NCBI GenBank assembly: GCA_944470555.2
Contig: OX104127.1
Coordinates: 161,609,276 to 161,673,275, forward strand
Direction: 5' to 3'
Source: Heterobilharzia americana
Taxonomy: Eukaryota; Platyhelminthes; Trematoda; Strigeidida; Schistosomatidae
Length of the DNA: 64,000 nucleotides
In this document: positions 23,325 through 34,497 of the stretch, one piece after another
How the letters are laid out: every line of letters starts with the position of its first letter
Numbering within the stretch: position 1 is the stretch's first letter
Made by a program: the position numbers and the translations under genes
Notes under the pieces: model-generated
Seen by the model: the letters and a program-made list of their open reading frames with translations, nothing else
Told to the model about the DNA's origin: nothing
Database searches by the model: none

Positions 23325-24200
23325 GCAGCCTAGAAGATTTGGATTTCGCCAACCATGATGATTTTTGTTTAATGTCGCACAAACTCGAAGATCTACAGGC
23401 GAAAAGCAACAAGTTGGCAGAAGAGGCAGGGCAGCGAAGATGGAACTTCCCTCAGGTGAATGTAGAGAAGACAGAGGTGATGAAGATACCTAACCAACAA
23501 TGACAACAACAAGCTCCACTCACCATGAGCGGGAGAAACTTAAAGGAAGTAGTCTCTTTCACCTACCTGGCTGGTCAGCATCGTTTCAACTACAGGCGGC
23601 ACAGGCACAGACGAGGACGTCAAAATCAGAATCGGAAAGACAGCAAGACAGGCTTTCACTAATCTGAAATCAGTGTGGAGATTTACTGCACTTAGCACGA
23701 AGGGTGAACAACATCCAGATTTTCAACACTAATTCAGTCAAGTCAGTGCTTCTGTATGGCTCAGAGACTTGGCACATCGACAACAAACTGCAGACATTCA
23801 TCAATAATTGCCTGCGCTGGCTCGTTACTGAAGATCAGATGGGCAGAATAATGAGAATAAACAACAAGGAAGTCTGGGAACAAACCAACGAAGGAAGAAC
23901 CTATCGCTCGACAAAGATGCAGAAGGGAGTGGAGATAGATTAGGGATACACTGAGAAGGCCGACTGGGGATATCACGCACCAGTTCAGTTGCTCGAGTGG
24001 AACCCAAATGGGAAGCGACGAGTTGAGCGTCTGAGGTGAAGGTGACATGGAGGAGATCGTGTGAGGAAGAAACGACAGCTTCTGTGATGTCGTGGAGGCA
24101 GGTTCAAAAGATTTCAGAGAAGAGAGTGTACTGGAGACGTGCTACTGAAGTCCTATGTTCCACTAGGAACCCAAGGGACAAATAATAATAATAATAAATT
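23325..24200 (+). mobile_element. RTE-like 3' fragment with tail
   Basis: Plus-strand copy from the late RT palm (CLMSHKLEDLQAKSNKLAEE) through FNTNSVKSVLLYGSETW and the C-terminal region to CACTAGGAACCCAAGGGACA and an AAT tail (24178-24197). 5'-truncated; the frame is broken several times. Confidence 0.8.
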
Positions 24201-24209
24201 ATCTCCACT

Positions 24210-24780
24210 TAATTGTATATTCTAATTCATCAGAATGAAATTAAGGCCGAAAGATTCAATACATTTATATTTCATATTTATATCTAGGATAACATTATTT
24301 TCATTTCATGTAGATAATTCTTCTCAGTTCTGTACTTTCATTAAAATAGTTAATTGAAGTATCAAGTTTCATTATGCTTCTATTGATCACTAATCAATAA
24401 GTACGAATATCCTCATTATGGTATTGACTAAAACTAGGGGAATAGGAGCCACAGACAATAATGATTGGTTCAAGTAATCCGTTTATATAAAACAATGTTT
24501 TACCACTTAAGGTTTATTTTATGGTAACATTATACAGCTCAACTCAAGAGGATTTTCTCCACCCCCCCTCCTCCTCCTCATATATCATTTTTATACGGTT
24601 TATAATCCTGAAATAATCACCTGTAGAAAGAAATCAGTTATCGTGTTTAGCTTCATTTTTCTTCTCTAAAATCATTTATCTCATTTTTATGAATTTATAT
24701 TATGTTATGAGCGTGTATATGAGAACAATATGGATGTTAACGATGAATCTTATTTTCGATTAAATGGAAGAAAATTGTGC
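24210..24780. other. No recognisable feature
   Basis: AT-rich spacer with a C-rich run near 24563-24577 and no exon or repeat recognised. Confidence 0.45.
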
Positions 24781-24782
24781 AT

Positions 24783-25565
24783 CTATATTATTATATTATT
24801 ATTATTTATTTGAGCATTGGGTTCCTAGTGAAACATAGGGATGCAGTAGCACTCCTCCATTCCACTCTCTTCACTGCAATCTTTTCAGGCTGCCATCATG
24901 ACTACCAACAAGCTCACATTTCTTCCTCACACAATCTCCTCCATGTCACCCTCACCTCGGACGCCCAACTCGTCGTTTCCCCCCTTCAGGTTCCACTCGA
25001 ACAACTGGCATGGCACGTGATGTCCCCAATCGGCCTTCTCAGTACATGCCCAGTCGATCTCCACTTCCTTCCTCTGCATATTAGTTGAGCGATAGGTTCT
25101 TCCTTCATTGGTTCGTTACCCAGCTCGAGTGGGTTCCTTGTTGCTTATTCTCATTATTCTGCCCATCTGAGCTTCAGTAACGAGCCAGTGTAGGAAACAG
25201 TTGTTGATGAATATCTGTAGTTTGTTGGAAATGCGTTTCGTGACGCACCGCTAACTCTCCGAACCATCACATAGAATCACTGACTTGACTGAATTAGTGT
25301 TGAAAATGTGGATGTTGTTCACACTTTATGCTGAGTGCAGTGAAGCATATCTCCACACTAGTTTCAGGTTAGTGAATGCGTGTCATGTTGTCTTTTCCGA
25401 TCCTGACTGGATTTGACGTCCTCGTCTATGCCGCCTGTAGATGAAAGAGGCTACTTCCTTTAAGTTTCTCTCGTTGATGGTATTGGTTGGGTATCATCAT
25501 CACTTCTGTCTTCTCTACATTCGCTTGAAGTCCCGTCTTCGCTGCCTCTTCTGTACTGGGTATCC
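24783..25565 (-). mobile_element. RTE-like 3' fragment, shared-indel subfamily
   Basis: Minus-strand copy with tail TATTATATTATTATTATTTA, then the usual 3' terminus and C-terminal coding region. It shares with 34494-35425 and 36301-37070 the same extra bases around the CATCACATAGAATCACTGAC segment and the same PLQVPLEQLAWHVMSPIG reading on the opposite frame. These copies therefore derive from one already defective source. Confidence 0.8.
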
Positions 25566-25765
25566 AAAAGATTGAAATCATTTACAGAGTTAACTACAAA
25601 CACACTCAGAGAATTAGAAAATAACGATAGGTGAACTATTCAGGAGTTCATAACATCCACTATTAAAACATTCATTAAAGAAAAGCAAAGAAATCAAGAA
25701 GATGAGACTGTGCTCTAGAGATATAAATATTATGATACATTCTAAGTCATCACACTTCATATTAG

Positions 25766-25766
<1 letters not shown>

Positions 25767-25820
<54 letters not shown>
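25767..25820. repeat. (TA)n microsatellite
   Basis: TA run interrupted once by C, directly adjoining a tRNA-like SINE. It is probably that SINE's tail. Confidence 0.9.
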
Positions 25821-25823
<3 letters not shown>

Positions 25824-25960
25824 GGAAATGAAAATTTCGACTGCGGCTGAATTCGAAACAGCGACCACCGGGTTTCTTGCCCGATGATCTACCAACTAAA
25901 CTAAAAGGTTCGACTACTGACTAGATTTTTATTTCACTTCAATCACCGTTGGTTTTCCCT
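25821..25960 (-). mobile_element. tRNA-derived SINE E with TA tail
   Basis: Minus-strand tRNA-like unit. The B-box complement is GAATTCGAAAC, and the A-box complement GATCTACCAACTAAACTAAA corresponds to a TAGYnnAGTTGGTAGATC type box. The TA tail is on the left, as in the plus-strand copy ending at 49215. Confidence 0.6.
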
Positions 25961-25964
25961 TGAC

Positions 25965-26170
25965 TACCATGAAAAGTTGAGACACTGGACCGCTATTCCA
26001 TCTTATTATGGGACACTTGAGCAGTATGCACTAATGAATGTGTTAAGGATTTAACCTAGAACCTTCAGATTCTACTACTACTACCACCTTACCATCGAGT
26101 CACTTGTTCGGGATCCAACCGTCCATATTTCCTAATTCTGGCAGTTCAAAATGTCAGTTCATGATGAATA
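25965..26170 (-). mobile_element. HH-SINE 2 fossil
   Basis: Minus-strand copy. GACACTGGACCGCTATTCCA and GGGACACTTGAGCAGTATGC are the decayed hammerhead; the tRNA-like part lies at 26050-26110. Confidence 0.6.
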
Positions 26171-26286
26171 CAAATCTGAATTACCAAAATTTTACATGCT
26201 TCCATTCCTTAAGTCATCTTCAGTATTGTTCTCTGGACAATGAATCTTTCCTGTCATATATTGATTCCTTTCCATTTGGTCGAATG

Positions 26287-26311
26287 GTATAGTATAGTAT
26301 AGTATAGTATA

Positions 26312-26367
<56 letters not shown>
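26287..26367. repeat. (TATAG)n then (TA)n microsatellite
   Basis: Five TATAG units followed by about 26 TA units. Confidence 0.95.
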
Positions 26368-26369
<2 letters not shown>

Positions 26370-26574
26370 GTATATTGTCTATCAGGTGACTTGGTAAACT
26401 TCAGAATCAGTTGTAATGAGAATTCCTCTGCGTAGATTTTCAGTTGTCTATACATTCTGCGAGACAGAAAACTTTCCTGTGATGTTTCCGTTTTTTGTTT
26501 TTCTACTTTGAAGTCTATATTTTTTTTCCCAAGCTTTTTTTTGTAACATAGAGACCATTATCAAGATATAATCT

Positions 26575-26710
26575 TGTGTACTTTTCTCCATCCAACCAGT
26601 GGGTCAAGGGTTCGAACCCCGCTCCACCTACTGAAATTTGGACAGCCAACCAGGTAGTATCACACACTAGGTGTGGCTCCACTATGCCCACTGTATAACA
26701 ATGCATATGG
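26575..26710 (+). mobile_element. tRNA-like SINE fragment
   Basis: Contains AACCAGTGGGTCAAGGGTTC and a perfect B-box-like GGGTTCGAACCCCG (26607-26620), followed by GTGTGGCTCCACTATGCCCA. The 5' half of a tRNA is not foldable, so this is a SINE remnant and not a tRNA gene. Confidence 0.5.
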
Positions 26711-26794
26711 ATGATGAGTACATTTCAATGAGGTTTCCGAATTTTCTCCACTAAATCTTTGAGTTAAGTATCACCTTCCGTAAATATGTCTGAT

Positions 26795-27170
26795 CTTGCC
26801 TAAACCCGTAACCCTAAAAACACCTGGAATAGACTAATTAGGCTTCTGTATTCTATGAAAATCTGGATTGACTTTAATGCACCACCCTAGGAACTGCTGA
26901 AATAATCAACCAGATGTTGGAATTTCGTCTGGAAAAGTAATTTTTCGTAAAATAGAGGTCATCATAGCAGTTGTTAGGGTGGCAATTAAAATCACTCAAA
27001 ATCCGATATAACTTTAAAGGCTACCTTAGGAACAAATTAAATAACCAATCAAATTTCTGTATTTTATGAAAAAGCTACATTTCCTTCTGGAATAGAGAAA
27101 TTTAATTGGTTACTTCAGTCTTCTCAAGGGTGGCCTCTAGAGTCAATGCAAAATCTCCTTTACAGACAAA
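26795..27170 (+). repeat. Dispersed repeat D, two tandem copies
   Basis: Two related units, one around CCTAGGAACTGCTGAAATAA (26887) and one around CCTTAGGAACAAATTAAATA (27023). Each has a downstream TCTGTATTTTATGAAAA-like segment. Also at 9355 and 53165. Unclassified. Confidence 0.5.
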
Positions 27171-27174
27171 ATAA

Positions 27175-27850
27175 GGGAATCTAATTGACTGCCTTATTCA
27201 TTGTTACAGCAAACAATATATCACTAACCAAGCTAAAAGAAAGACAAAGTATTGTTAATCTTTTATATAACAGTTCGTTTTGCCTTTCTCCGTACATGAG
27301 AAGACAAAGATTATTTCTTCTCACTACCCTTCTTTATCTTACTTATCTCAATTATGCATACATGCAACTGAAGTATATATACACATTCCATACAAAAATT
27401 CACAAAAGATAACTGATTGAAATTTCGTACAATACTTGTTCATCTTCAACAGTCAGTTATTTCAGATCTATAAATCTCACGGGAATAAGTGACAACTTGA
27501 TCCAAATCTCTTGAGGAGAAATATACCAGAAGATTAGGAAATAAAAATAAAATCTCTTCTAAAATGAATAGGATAACAATGTGACCGTTTAATACTTTTC
27601 TCAGATTCTAATTTTCTTTTCTTCAACCTGTGGCATCATTCTCATCATGTTTGATTTTATTAGTCAATATGTGTACATGCGTCAGTCGACTCACGTCATA
27701 AGGTTAACTTTCTATCTATTTGAAGGAGATTCGTAACAAACAGGAATATGATATAAATGTTTGTTGATTCTTTCTCAACAACATTCACCCTCAAATCGAT
27801 TAAACAACCTCATATCTATTGACTTTATTGTGCTTATCCATTGATGAATA
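27175..27850. other. No recognisable feature
   Basis: An open frame at 27185-27412 (75 codons, plus strand) has no family features or convincing splice sites. The rest is unique-looking AT-rich DNA. Confidence 0.4.
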
Positions 27851-27854
27851 TCCA

Positions 27855-28020
27855 ATGGTGAAATGAAAACTTGGACTGTGGTGGGATACTAACCACCGGC
27901 ACCGGGTTTCTTGATCGATGCTCTACCAACTGAGCTACAAGGTTCGACTGATCACCAGAATTTTTATCTGACTTTAATCATCATGGATTTTGCCCCACTT
28001 CCATGTAGATTGATAACGTG
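27855..28020 (-). mobile_element. tRNA-derived SINE E, well preserved tRNA-like part
   Basis: On the minus strand TGTAGCTCAGTTGGTAGAGC is a near-perfect tRNA A-box arm and GGTTAGTATCCC is the B-box counterpart (one change from GGTTCGAATCC). A GATTTTTATCTGACTTTAATC-like body follows in the same order as the copy at 25821-25960. Confidence 0.65.
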
Positions 28021-28129
28021 TTAATATCGCTTGATCGTATTTACACTAGTTGTCTGGTCAGGACTTCTCATCCCAGTTGAAATGTAACTGAATTATAGAG
28101 GGGGAGTATCATATTGATTATCATTTGAC

Positions 28130-28290
28130 TGTCTGAGGTAGACTTGGTTTGGCAGACTAGTAGTGATATTGGGTGATGATTGAAGGTAAAATGAAAATTT
28201 GAACCATGTCTAGAAATATCCGGCCACAGTCCAGTAAAAATACTAGTCTACGAAACCTTGGCTATCTCAGACAGTCAATATGGTAAGAGT
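28130..28290. repeat. Short inverted repeat
   Basis: GACTGTCTGAGGTAGACTTG on the left pairs with a mirrored CTATCTCAGACAGTC on the right. Arms are about 45 bp with a spacer near 70 bp. The GATATTGGGTGATGATTGAA segment in the arm recurs near 48975, so it is probably a SINE E inverted pair. Confidence 0.55.
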
Positions 28291-28299
28291 TTTCTGTTG

Positions 28300-29028
28300 T
28301 AAATGTGAAGTCGCTCAAACGTTTAAAGTATTACTACACCATCAGAGACTGGTTACGAAGAAGTTTTGAGGTAGTGACAGATAGAGAAGTTGGCATGAAA
28401 GCATATCTGTCCAATTTGTAGCACTTCAAATCGCCCTAGAAATAAAGTGGATGGAACAAGAATGGCATTGAAGTGAGTAAAAGTGTATGAGCTGGGAAGA
28501 GGATAAACACATAAAAGTTAAATCAAAATATTTATGACTTCTGAGATGACAAAGAGTCTGTACATTCCCACTATTGTTACCGATTTTGAACCATGTCACA
28601 AAAAGTCTCAAAACATTGATTTCTAACATCTTGAGGATTGAAGCCTGTTGGTCGTATCTTTGGACGTCGCATATTTGCATAAAACCTTATTTATTTACTT
28701 ATGAATTCTTGAATTGCTGTTTTCACGCTTTCCTTACTCCACGGCCAATAGATCATTCTCCTTTTTCCAAGGTAAATCGCTGATTGGTTGATGCTTACTT
28801 TTATTATGTCAATGCTCCAAATTCTAGACAAGGTCATATATCAAGGACATATATATGCATGTGCGTGTGTTTAAGCTTGTTGCCAGTGTTTTCGGCGGCC
28901 GAAAAGTTTTCAAGTATATAAAACTAGTGCACTATGATAGAATGTAATCCTATTTTAATATATTATCACGTACTGTAACAGTATTTCTTTTACTGGACTA
29001 CGTTCCAAACATAATTTATTGTCTACAG
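28300..29028. other. No recognisable feature
   Basis: Spacer. Overlapping short frames on both strands (28426-28680 and 28574-28783) are mutually exclusive and featureless. Confidence 0.4.
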
Positions 29029-29029
29029 T

Positions 29030-29420
29030 CGTCATATCAAGATATATACACAACTTTGAGATATCCCTTATGTATAGTCGTAATTTCCTCGTTGCCTTTA
29101 TAATACGGGTAGTAAGATTTTCCATATATCCGGAAAAAGTGCTGAGACATTCCTGTTGCATGTATTCGGTGTTGATTCGATAAACAAAGTTACACCCTTT
29201 TTAGTCTGTTTATTAGAAATGTCACATAGAGTGAAGGAACAGTATCATTTACTGAATAATATTTTGGATACAATTTGCTGTCCATATTCATATCAGGTAA
29301 CTAACTCCACAACTTTGAGACAGCTTATATACTTCTAATTTCCTCTCCGTCTTTGTAATGACAAGGGTAGTAGACGTTTCTGTGTATCTGGGACAGATCA
29401 AATACTGCTGGATTTCACAT
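29030..29420 (+). repeat. Dispersed repeat X, two units
   Basis: Two successive units with GACAAGGGTAGTAGA-like and ATTCGATAAACAAAG-like motifs (about 29040-29200 and 29325-29420). They are related to 63230-63420 and, in reverse, to 60580-60836. It may be PLE-derived, because one copy adjoins a PLE and the loop of the palindrome at 63444-63960 resembles it. Confidence 0.45.
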
Positions 29421-29433
29421 AGAACTTTTACTT

Positions 29434-29960
29434 ATGACTTTATCCATTATATCACAAGCTTACCTCAACATGTTGGATCTCCATTGGTTCGGGAATTTGA
29501 AACTTCCTGACTTTTTGTTGAAAGCAGTATGTAGTAAAATAGTAACACGATTAGATGTCCAGACGAATCCTGCCGATATTATTGCTGAGTATGCAGATGG
29601 CCTAGGTCACCACATCACAATCAAAGTGATCCTATGCACAAAACTAAATGTACATCGTTACTTCTGTCTGAGTCAGAACTGAAACGAATACAAAAACAGT
29701 GTTATTACCACAGTATCCTATTCTTCTTTGGCCACTTTAGTCGTCACCAAAAAAAAGCTGCTGGCTCTACCGGACTAGGTGCTTATTTTTCAACAGGTCC
29801 TAATGCTTCCTTGGTGAAATATCATTACCCTTTACCTGTTCCCCACACTAAATGAAGGTGAGTATTCGATAACTATCGAACTAATATGATACATTCTTAC
29901 AAGTTGAGACATATCCTCCACAGTCTTGTAAACCATCGATTTCGATTGTCATGCAGGACG
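29434..29960 (+). mobile_element. Ty3/gypsy-type LTR retroelement fragment (before RT and RT start)
   Basis: Plus-strand frames read LDLHWFGNLKLPDFLLKAVC and RLDVQTNPADIIAEYADGLG, the linker between protease and RT in gypsy elements. They continue after a frameshift into STGPNASLVKYHYPLPVPHT, the conserved D-x-STGLN ... HHYPLPxP block that opens the RT domain. Catalytic RT motifs are absent. The family matches the piece at 11863-12960, but they do not overlap enough to tell whether they are one subfamily. Confidence 0.65.
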
Positions 29961-30364
29961 CGACCGAGAAGAATAAACTTCCTCACACTACTTAGACCAA
30001 TAGATAAATACTCTATAGGCTGATTTCATATTTTAGTTGGTCACCATATTCTTAGTATACGTGGTACGTTATAAATATACTTCTGAAGTGACTTTCTCAT
30101 ACCTTCCTTTGATATGACATGTAGTGTTAATCAACATACCAAATCATGGAAACGCTTCTTTGAGTTTTCTCTCTATTCGTCAGCAATTACAAGGTGATTT
30201 TTCTAGCCATTGATAACACTTTACTTAGAAGAATGAAATATAGTGAACTTACTAAACTTATAAGTTAAGGCACTGTCATGCTTCTCCTTATCTGACCACT
30301 TTAACAAATTCAAAATACGCCAAAATATTCTTCCAATTAATTAGTCAATCGAAAGTTGAAATCA

Positions 30365-30590
30365 ATTGAGAACCTATGTGGACACTGGTGCAGTAAACAA
30401 TGAGTCGTACCTGTTGTGTAATGGCAAAATGATATAACTTGGTTGCTCAGAACTCGTTAGGTGAAGTAAAGTTATGCTCTGTGACCTATCCGTTGGAAGG
30501 CGAGTGTCTAGACCAATATACTACAGTTCTGCTAAGTATCAAAACTGATCTACCAAATGTTTTTTTAAATGATTTATCAGTTGTGGCCAG
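30365..30590 (+). mobile_element. Possible retropepsin fragment
   Basis: RTYVDTGAVNNES contains the D-T-G-A signature of retroviral-type aspartic proteases. After a frameshift GEVKLCSVTYPLEGECLDQY follows. It could be from a BEL/Pao- or gypsy-type element, but the evidence is thin. Confidence 0.3.
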
Positions 30591-30594
30591 CACT

Positions 30595-30800
30595 CCATAC
30601 TGGGGTGCATGTACATGCAGCTGACGAGTCCCATATAGGATGAAACGCGCATCTTGGATTCCTCTAATAGCCGCAACGAAACAAATTATCATAATTATCA
30701 TTCAGGCAATATAGAAGAATTCGCATAGGAACTCATATACCAGTAGAGGTCGAACAATTTGATCCAAAAAACAACGCAGAATTTACAAGTATATCAGTAA
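30595..30800 (+). mobile_element. SMalpha-like hammerhead SINE
   Basis: Plus-strand 3' part of an SMalpha-like unit. It holds the hammerhead at 30612-30662, then AGCCGCAACGAAACAAATTA and the TAGAGGTCGAACAATTTGAT segment that begins the next unit in tandem copies, so sequence of more than one unit is present. The tRNA-like part is decayed. Confidence 0.7.
30612..30662 (+). ncRNA. Hammerhead ribozyme, type I, core kept
   Basis: CUGACGA at 30621-30627; stem II GUCC (30628-30631) with GGAU (30638-30641, one G-U pair); GAAA at 30642-30645. Cleavage triplet AUC (an allowed NUH) after the short CGCG stem III. Stem I has one internal mismatch. Confidence 0.7.
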
Positions 30801-31119
30801 GTAGTTATAACTCATTACAACTGCTTACAGATGAGTACTTCGGTGATTTCATGAATTACGAGTTTGATCAATAAGGGATTAGGCAGTAATTTATATATAT
30901 CCCTTCATAATAAAATATTCTCATATCTTCTTTCTAGTAAACATTCGCATACACTCACATATTTACATATTAAAATTCTCTATTCCATATAGACATCAGT
31001 GAACTTGAATTGAATATGTGTACTTTAAGCAAAAATCATGGAAATTAATCAACTAGATCATATTTTTTATACTTACTATACAATAAAAAGGGATATTGAT
31101 TTCAACCAATGAGTATATT

Positions 31120-31305
31120 AACGGGTGGTAAATACACAACCTATCTCCATGTATAATACCAAGGGGAAGTTGGATTAGGCTGGAAAAGGTTTCAGGGTGA
31201 CTAGAATAAAACTTGATATCAATCAGTGAAGTCTCAAATTGTTAGTCTGACACTTGTAGAGAGATGTAGACTAACAAAAAGAGAAGAATGAATGATTGAT
31301 GACTG
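31120..31305 (+). mobile_element. LINE-B extreme 3' coding fragment
   Basis: Contains the nucleotide counterpart of the LINE-B C terminus (GGCTGGAAAAGGTTTCAGGG, then GTCTCAAATTGTTAGTCTGA), as at 13590-13700. Frame lost. Confidence 0.5.
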
Positions 31306-31604
31306 TAGATGACATGCGAAGATATATTCCTTCCTTAACATCTACACACGCTAACTGTTTTCTTGAGATTGTTCATACTCTCACACAACTTTGTCTATTT
31401 TGATATCACCCCCTAACTGTCTACTTGTTCTTTGTGTACAAACTATGAAGTGTGGTAACATAAACCTATACACTCATGTGAGACGTTGTTTTTATCTCTC
31501 TATATATCTGTCCGCAAAAAACATTTTGATGGTCAAAATAGATAGTGACTAACAGTTGAAATCAGAAAGTGCATTTTGTCCAGTTTGGAACTTCTCAGCT
31601 GGAT

Positions 31605-31711
31605 CTACTTACCCCACTAGTGAGTGAGTAATTTTATTCCCACTGGAACTTGAACCAATTGCTCATCGTTTCAGACACTAAAGAGTTGTCCATTGGCTTA
31701 CCAAGTCACAG
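31605..31711 (-). mobile_element. SMalpha-like SINE fragment
   Basis: Divergent minus-strand tRNA-like part (GAGTGAGTAATTTTATTCCC, B-box complement GGAACTTGAACC). The RTE copy begins directly to its right. Confidence 0.45.
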
Positions 31712-32810
31712 TAACTTTTATCAATCTCATTCAACAACTATATGAAAGCACCACATGCCAAGTAATTGATAATGGGAAGCTCAGTGATGCCCTCGAAGTG
31801 AAGATAAGAGTAAAACAAAGCTGTCTACTATCAACCATGATATTCCTCATTGTAGTGGACTGGATCATGTAACAAACAGTGAGAAGCGAAAAGTAGGGGA
31901 TACACTGGACCGATGAAAAGATCCTACAAGATTTGGATTTCGCCGATGACTTGTGTCTAATGTCATACAAACTTGAAGATCTACAGACGAAAACCAACAA
32001 GTTGATAGAAGAGGCAGGGCAGCGGAGACGGGACTTCAAATAAACGTAGAAAAGACAGAGGTGATGATGATAACCGACCAACACCACCACCACCACCACC
32101 AACAACAACAACAAGCTCCAATCACCATCAACGGGAGAAACCTTGAGGAAGTAGACTCTTTCACCTACACCTATCTAGGCAGCACTGTTTTAACTACAGG
32201 TGGCACAGACGAAGACGTCAAAGCAGCCAGGATAGAAAAGACACCAAGACAGGCGTTCGTTAACCTGAAACCAGTTTGGAGATCTTCTGTACTCAGTATT
32301 TGGAACAAAATCCGGATTTTCAGCACCAATTCAGTCAAGTCAGTGCTTCTGTATGGTTCAGAGACTTGGCGCGTTACGAAAGGGATTTCAAACAAACTAC
32401 AGACATTCATCAACAACTGCCTACTCTGTCTCGATACTGAAGGTCAGAATGCCGGAAAGAATAAGCAAGAAGAAACTCTGGGAACGAACCAACAAAGCAA
32501 GAACCTATCGCTGAACAAATATGCACTGGAAGGGAGTGGAGATAGATTGGATTGGGCATACACTGAGAAGGCCGACTGGGGACATCACGCGCCAGACCAG
32601 GCCATCAAGTGGAACCCGCATGGGAAACGACGAGTTGGGCGTCTGAGGTGAGGGTGACATGGAGGAGATCTTATGAGGAAGAAATGCGAGCTTGTGGACT
32701 GTCGTGGAGGCAGGTTCAAAAGTTTGCAGAGAAGAGAGTGCACTGGAGACGTGCTAGTGAAGCCCTATGTTCCATTAGGAACCAAAGGTATTAATGAATA
32801 ATAATATAAT
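31712..32810 (+). mobile_element. RTE-like fragment, RT C-terminal half to 3' end
   Basis: Plus-strand copy starting at the INLIQQLYE-equivalent. It passes DFADDLCLMSYKLEDLQTK (FADD catalytic motif intact), then a 196-codon open stretch (32061-32651) with TYTYLGSTVLTTGGTDEDV, NSVKSVLLYGSETWRVTKGI and WRRSYEEEMRACGLSW, ending at an ATT-like tail. A polyhistidine/glutamine tract (CAC/CAA repeats, 32083-32115) sits at its start. 5'-truncated, so not autonomous. Confidence 0.85.
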
Positions 32811-32819
32811 ATGCTATAA

Positions 32820-33340
32820 GTGTAGTCGTCATAATAAAACCTGTGATTTTCTGTTGTTTCAAAAACCTATATTTCCAGTACAACTGTTCATTATACTGTT
32901 CTAAGTACAAATAAGTGAAAACTGAATAAAGATCTATTGAAGGCAAATATGAAGACTATAGGTTAGTATATCTTCAAAGGAAGATTTAGTGTGAAGAGAT
33001 ACCTTTAACCTGTACAATTAACAATATTATCTTCCTTGGGAGAAATACACAAGTTTATTGTATGCCATTTGCATAAAACAACCAGTTAGTGTATCATTTC
33101 CCACGATCGTATTCAAATTTAGGTCTTCCAACTCAGCATCAGTGAAACAAGCAGATAAAAGTAATCGATTTTTGTCTGTAAAACTGAGATGAAATTGGAG
33201 TATACTTGTTTAACGAAGAAAATGATAATATCCCATTATATTTCATAGGAAAAAAATAAAGTTCCTCCTGGAAAACTGGAAACAGACATTTTGTAATGTC
33301 GAAAGAATTTTTTATCTTAACCCTACGATAAATAAACTTC
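32820..33340. other. No recognisable feature
   Basis: AT-rich spacer between an RTE tail and a SINE fossil. No exon seen. Confidence 0.45.
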
Positions 33341-33344
33341 AGGG

Positions 33345-33500
33345 TAAGTATTCAGCACTAACTGATATCGGTTAGAAAACCACTGAAAACTTGGGACGAC
33401 TGAGTGAACACTGTTGATGAGTAGTATTCTAGGACGAAACTGCCAAGTTTTCAATGACTCTACAACTAATCTTCGTGTATGAGGAAAGTCACCTTGAAAG
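33345..33500 (+). mobile_element. SINE with hammerhead fossil, third family
   Basis: Holds TTGATGAGT ... CTAGGACGAAACTGCC at 33413-33444. GGAC-GAAA and most of the catalytic box are kept, with C3 changed to U and the 5' strand of stem II lost. ACCACTGAAAACTTGG and GCCAAGTTTTCAATG frame it as stem I arms. Confidence 0.5.
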
Positions 33501-33599
33501 TTATTCAACATATTATTTAAGAATCATTATCCATAACAATCCATAAGCATCAAGAAGACGAAACAAAAGTTAACAACAGAAGTAAATAAGAAAGATAAC

Positions 33600-33950
33600 T
33601 AGAAAATGACAGTAGTCTCAACATACAGAGAAGAGGTACATATGGGGTAATTAGAAGAAACCGTAAAACGACTAGTATTCCCACGGCACTTAGACCGATG
33701 AATCTCCTAAAAAAACGAAATTAGACCACCTCATGGTTCTCGTTAAGAATTATCAGACAAGAATGATATACTGTAATAAGATGCTGTGTGTAGAGTCCGT
33801 GTTATACTATGTAGGCCAAACCTCAAGTTTGTTGAAAACAAGACTGAATGAACAACATACATCAACAAAAGATCAGGCCATAAAGAGATAAAATACACAA
33901 ATTTGGAAAAAAAACTTCATCGATATCAGTTAATCTATGGGATGAAAAAC
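33600..33950 (+). mobile_element. Penelope-like element, decayed GIY-YIG fragment
   Basis: Plus-strand pieces read VSTYREEVHMG, ELSDKNDI and ESVLYYVGQTSSLLKTRLNE. The last matches the Y-V-G-x-T ... R ... E core of the PLE GIY-YIG domain. Stops interrupt it. Confidence 0.65.
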
Positions 33951-34019
33951 ATACAATATCGATTGAAATAACAGCCATAATGAAGTAACTCCAATACTTA
34001 GAGGTAGTTAAAAGAAAGA

Positions 34020-34160
34020 CCGCTTGACCAAGGTTTTATGCCATTTGACACTAGTCAGCAAGGCTTAGCTTCAACCTTGAGGGAACCGATATCCCCTCCG
34101 TGATATTCAAACCTGTGTCACCCAGTGTTGCAGTTAGCAATGTTAATACTAAGCTAATCA
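34020..34160 (-). mobile_element. SINE family F fragment
   Basis: Minus-strand copy of the unit at 18700-18850: TTGACACTAGTCAGCAAGGC, then the B-box complement GATATTCAAACCTGTGTCAC and CAGTGTTGCAGTTAGCAATG. Confidence 0.6.
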
Positions 34161-34427
34161 CAACGGAAATCACCTCCTGTAAGACTGCCACAGACACATT
34201 GACTAGTTACTAGAAAGTAGTATATTTATCACCAGTAGTCTTACGTGTTAAATTTAATGAAATTTGAATTAAATAATTTTTTAAACAAAAAACTGATTAT
34301 ATTACATGAACAGATCGTAATTTATTAGAAACATCTTCATCTGATAATTTAGTGTCGAGTTAACCAACAATCGACAAGAAGCGATGTACATGTGGGAAAT
34401 GTTCAGTAAACCTCCAAACTTCGATAC

Positions 34428-34431
<4 letters not shown>

Positions 34432-34492
<61 letters not shown>
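34432..34492. repeat. (TA)n microsatellite
   Basis: About 30 TA units, directly at the 3' terminus of the minus-strand RTE copy starting at 34494. Confidence 0.95.

Positions 34493-34493
<1 letters not shown>

Positions 34494-34497
<4 letters not shown>

Noticed and set aside
26575..26710. Possible true tRNA gene around a perfect B-box
   Set aside because: No matching D arm or acceptor stem could be formed.
27855..28020. Possible true tRNA gene
   Set aside because: The A-box arm is excellent but the cloverleaf is not complete and the same body occurs in other SINE copies.
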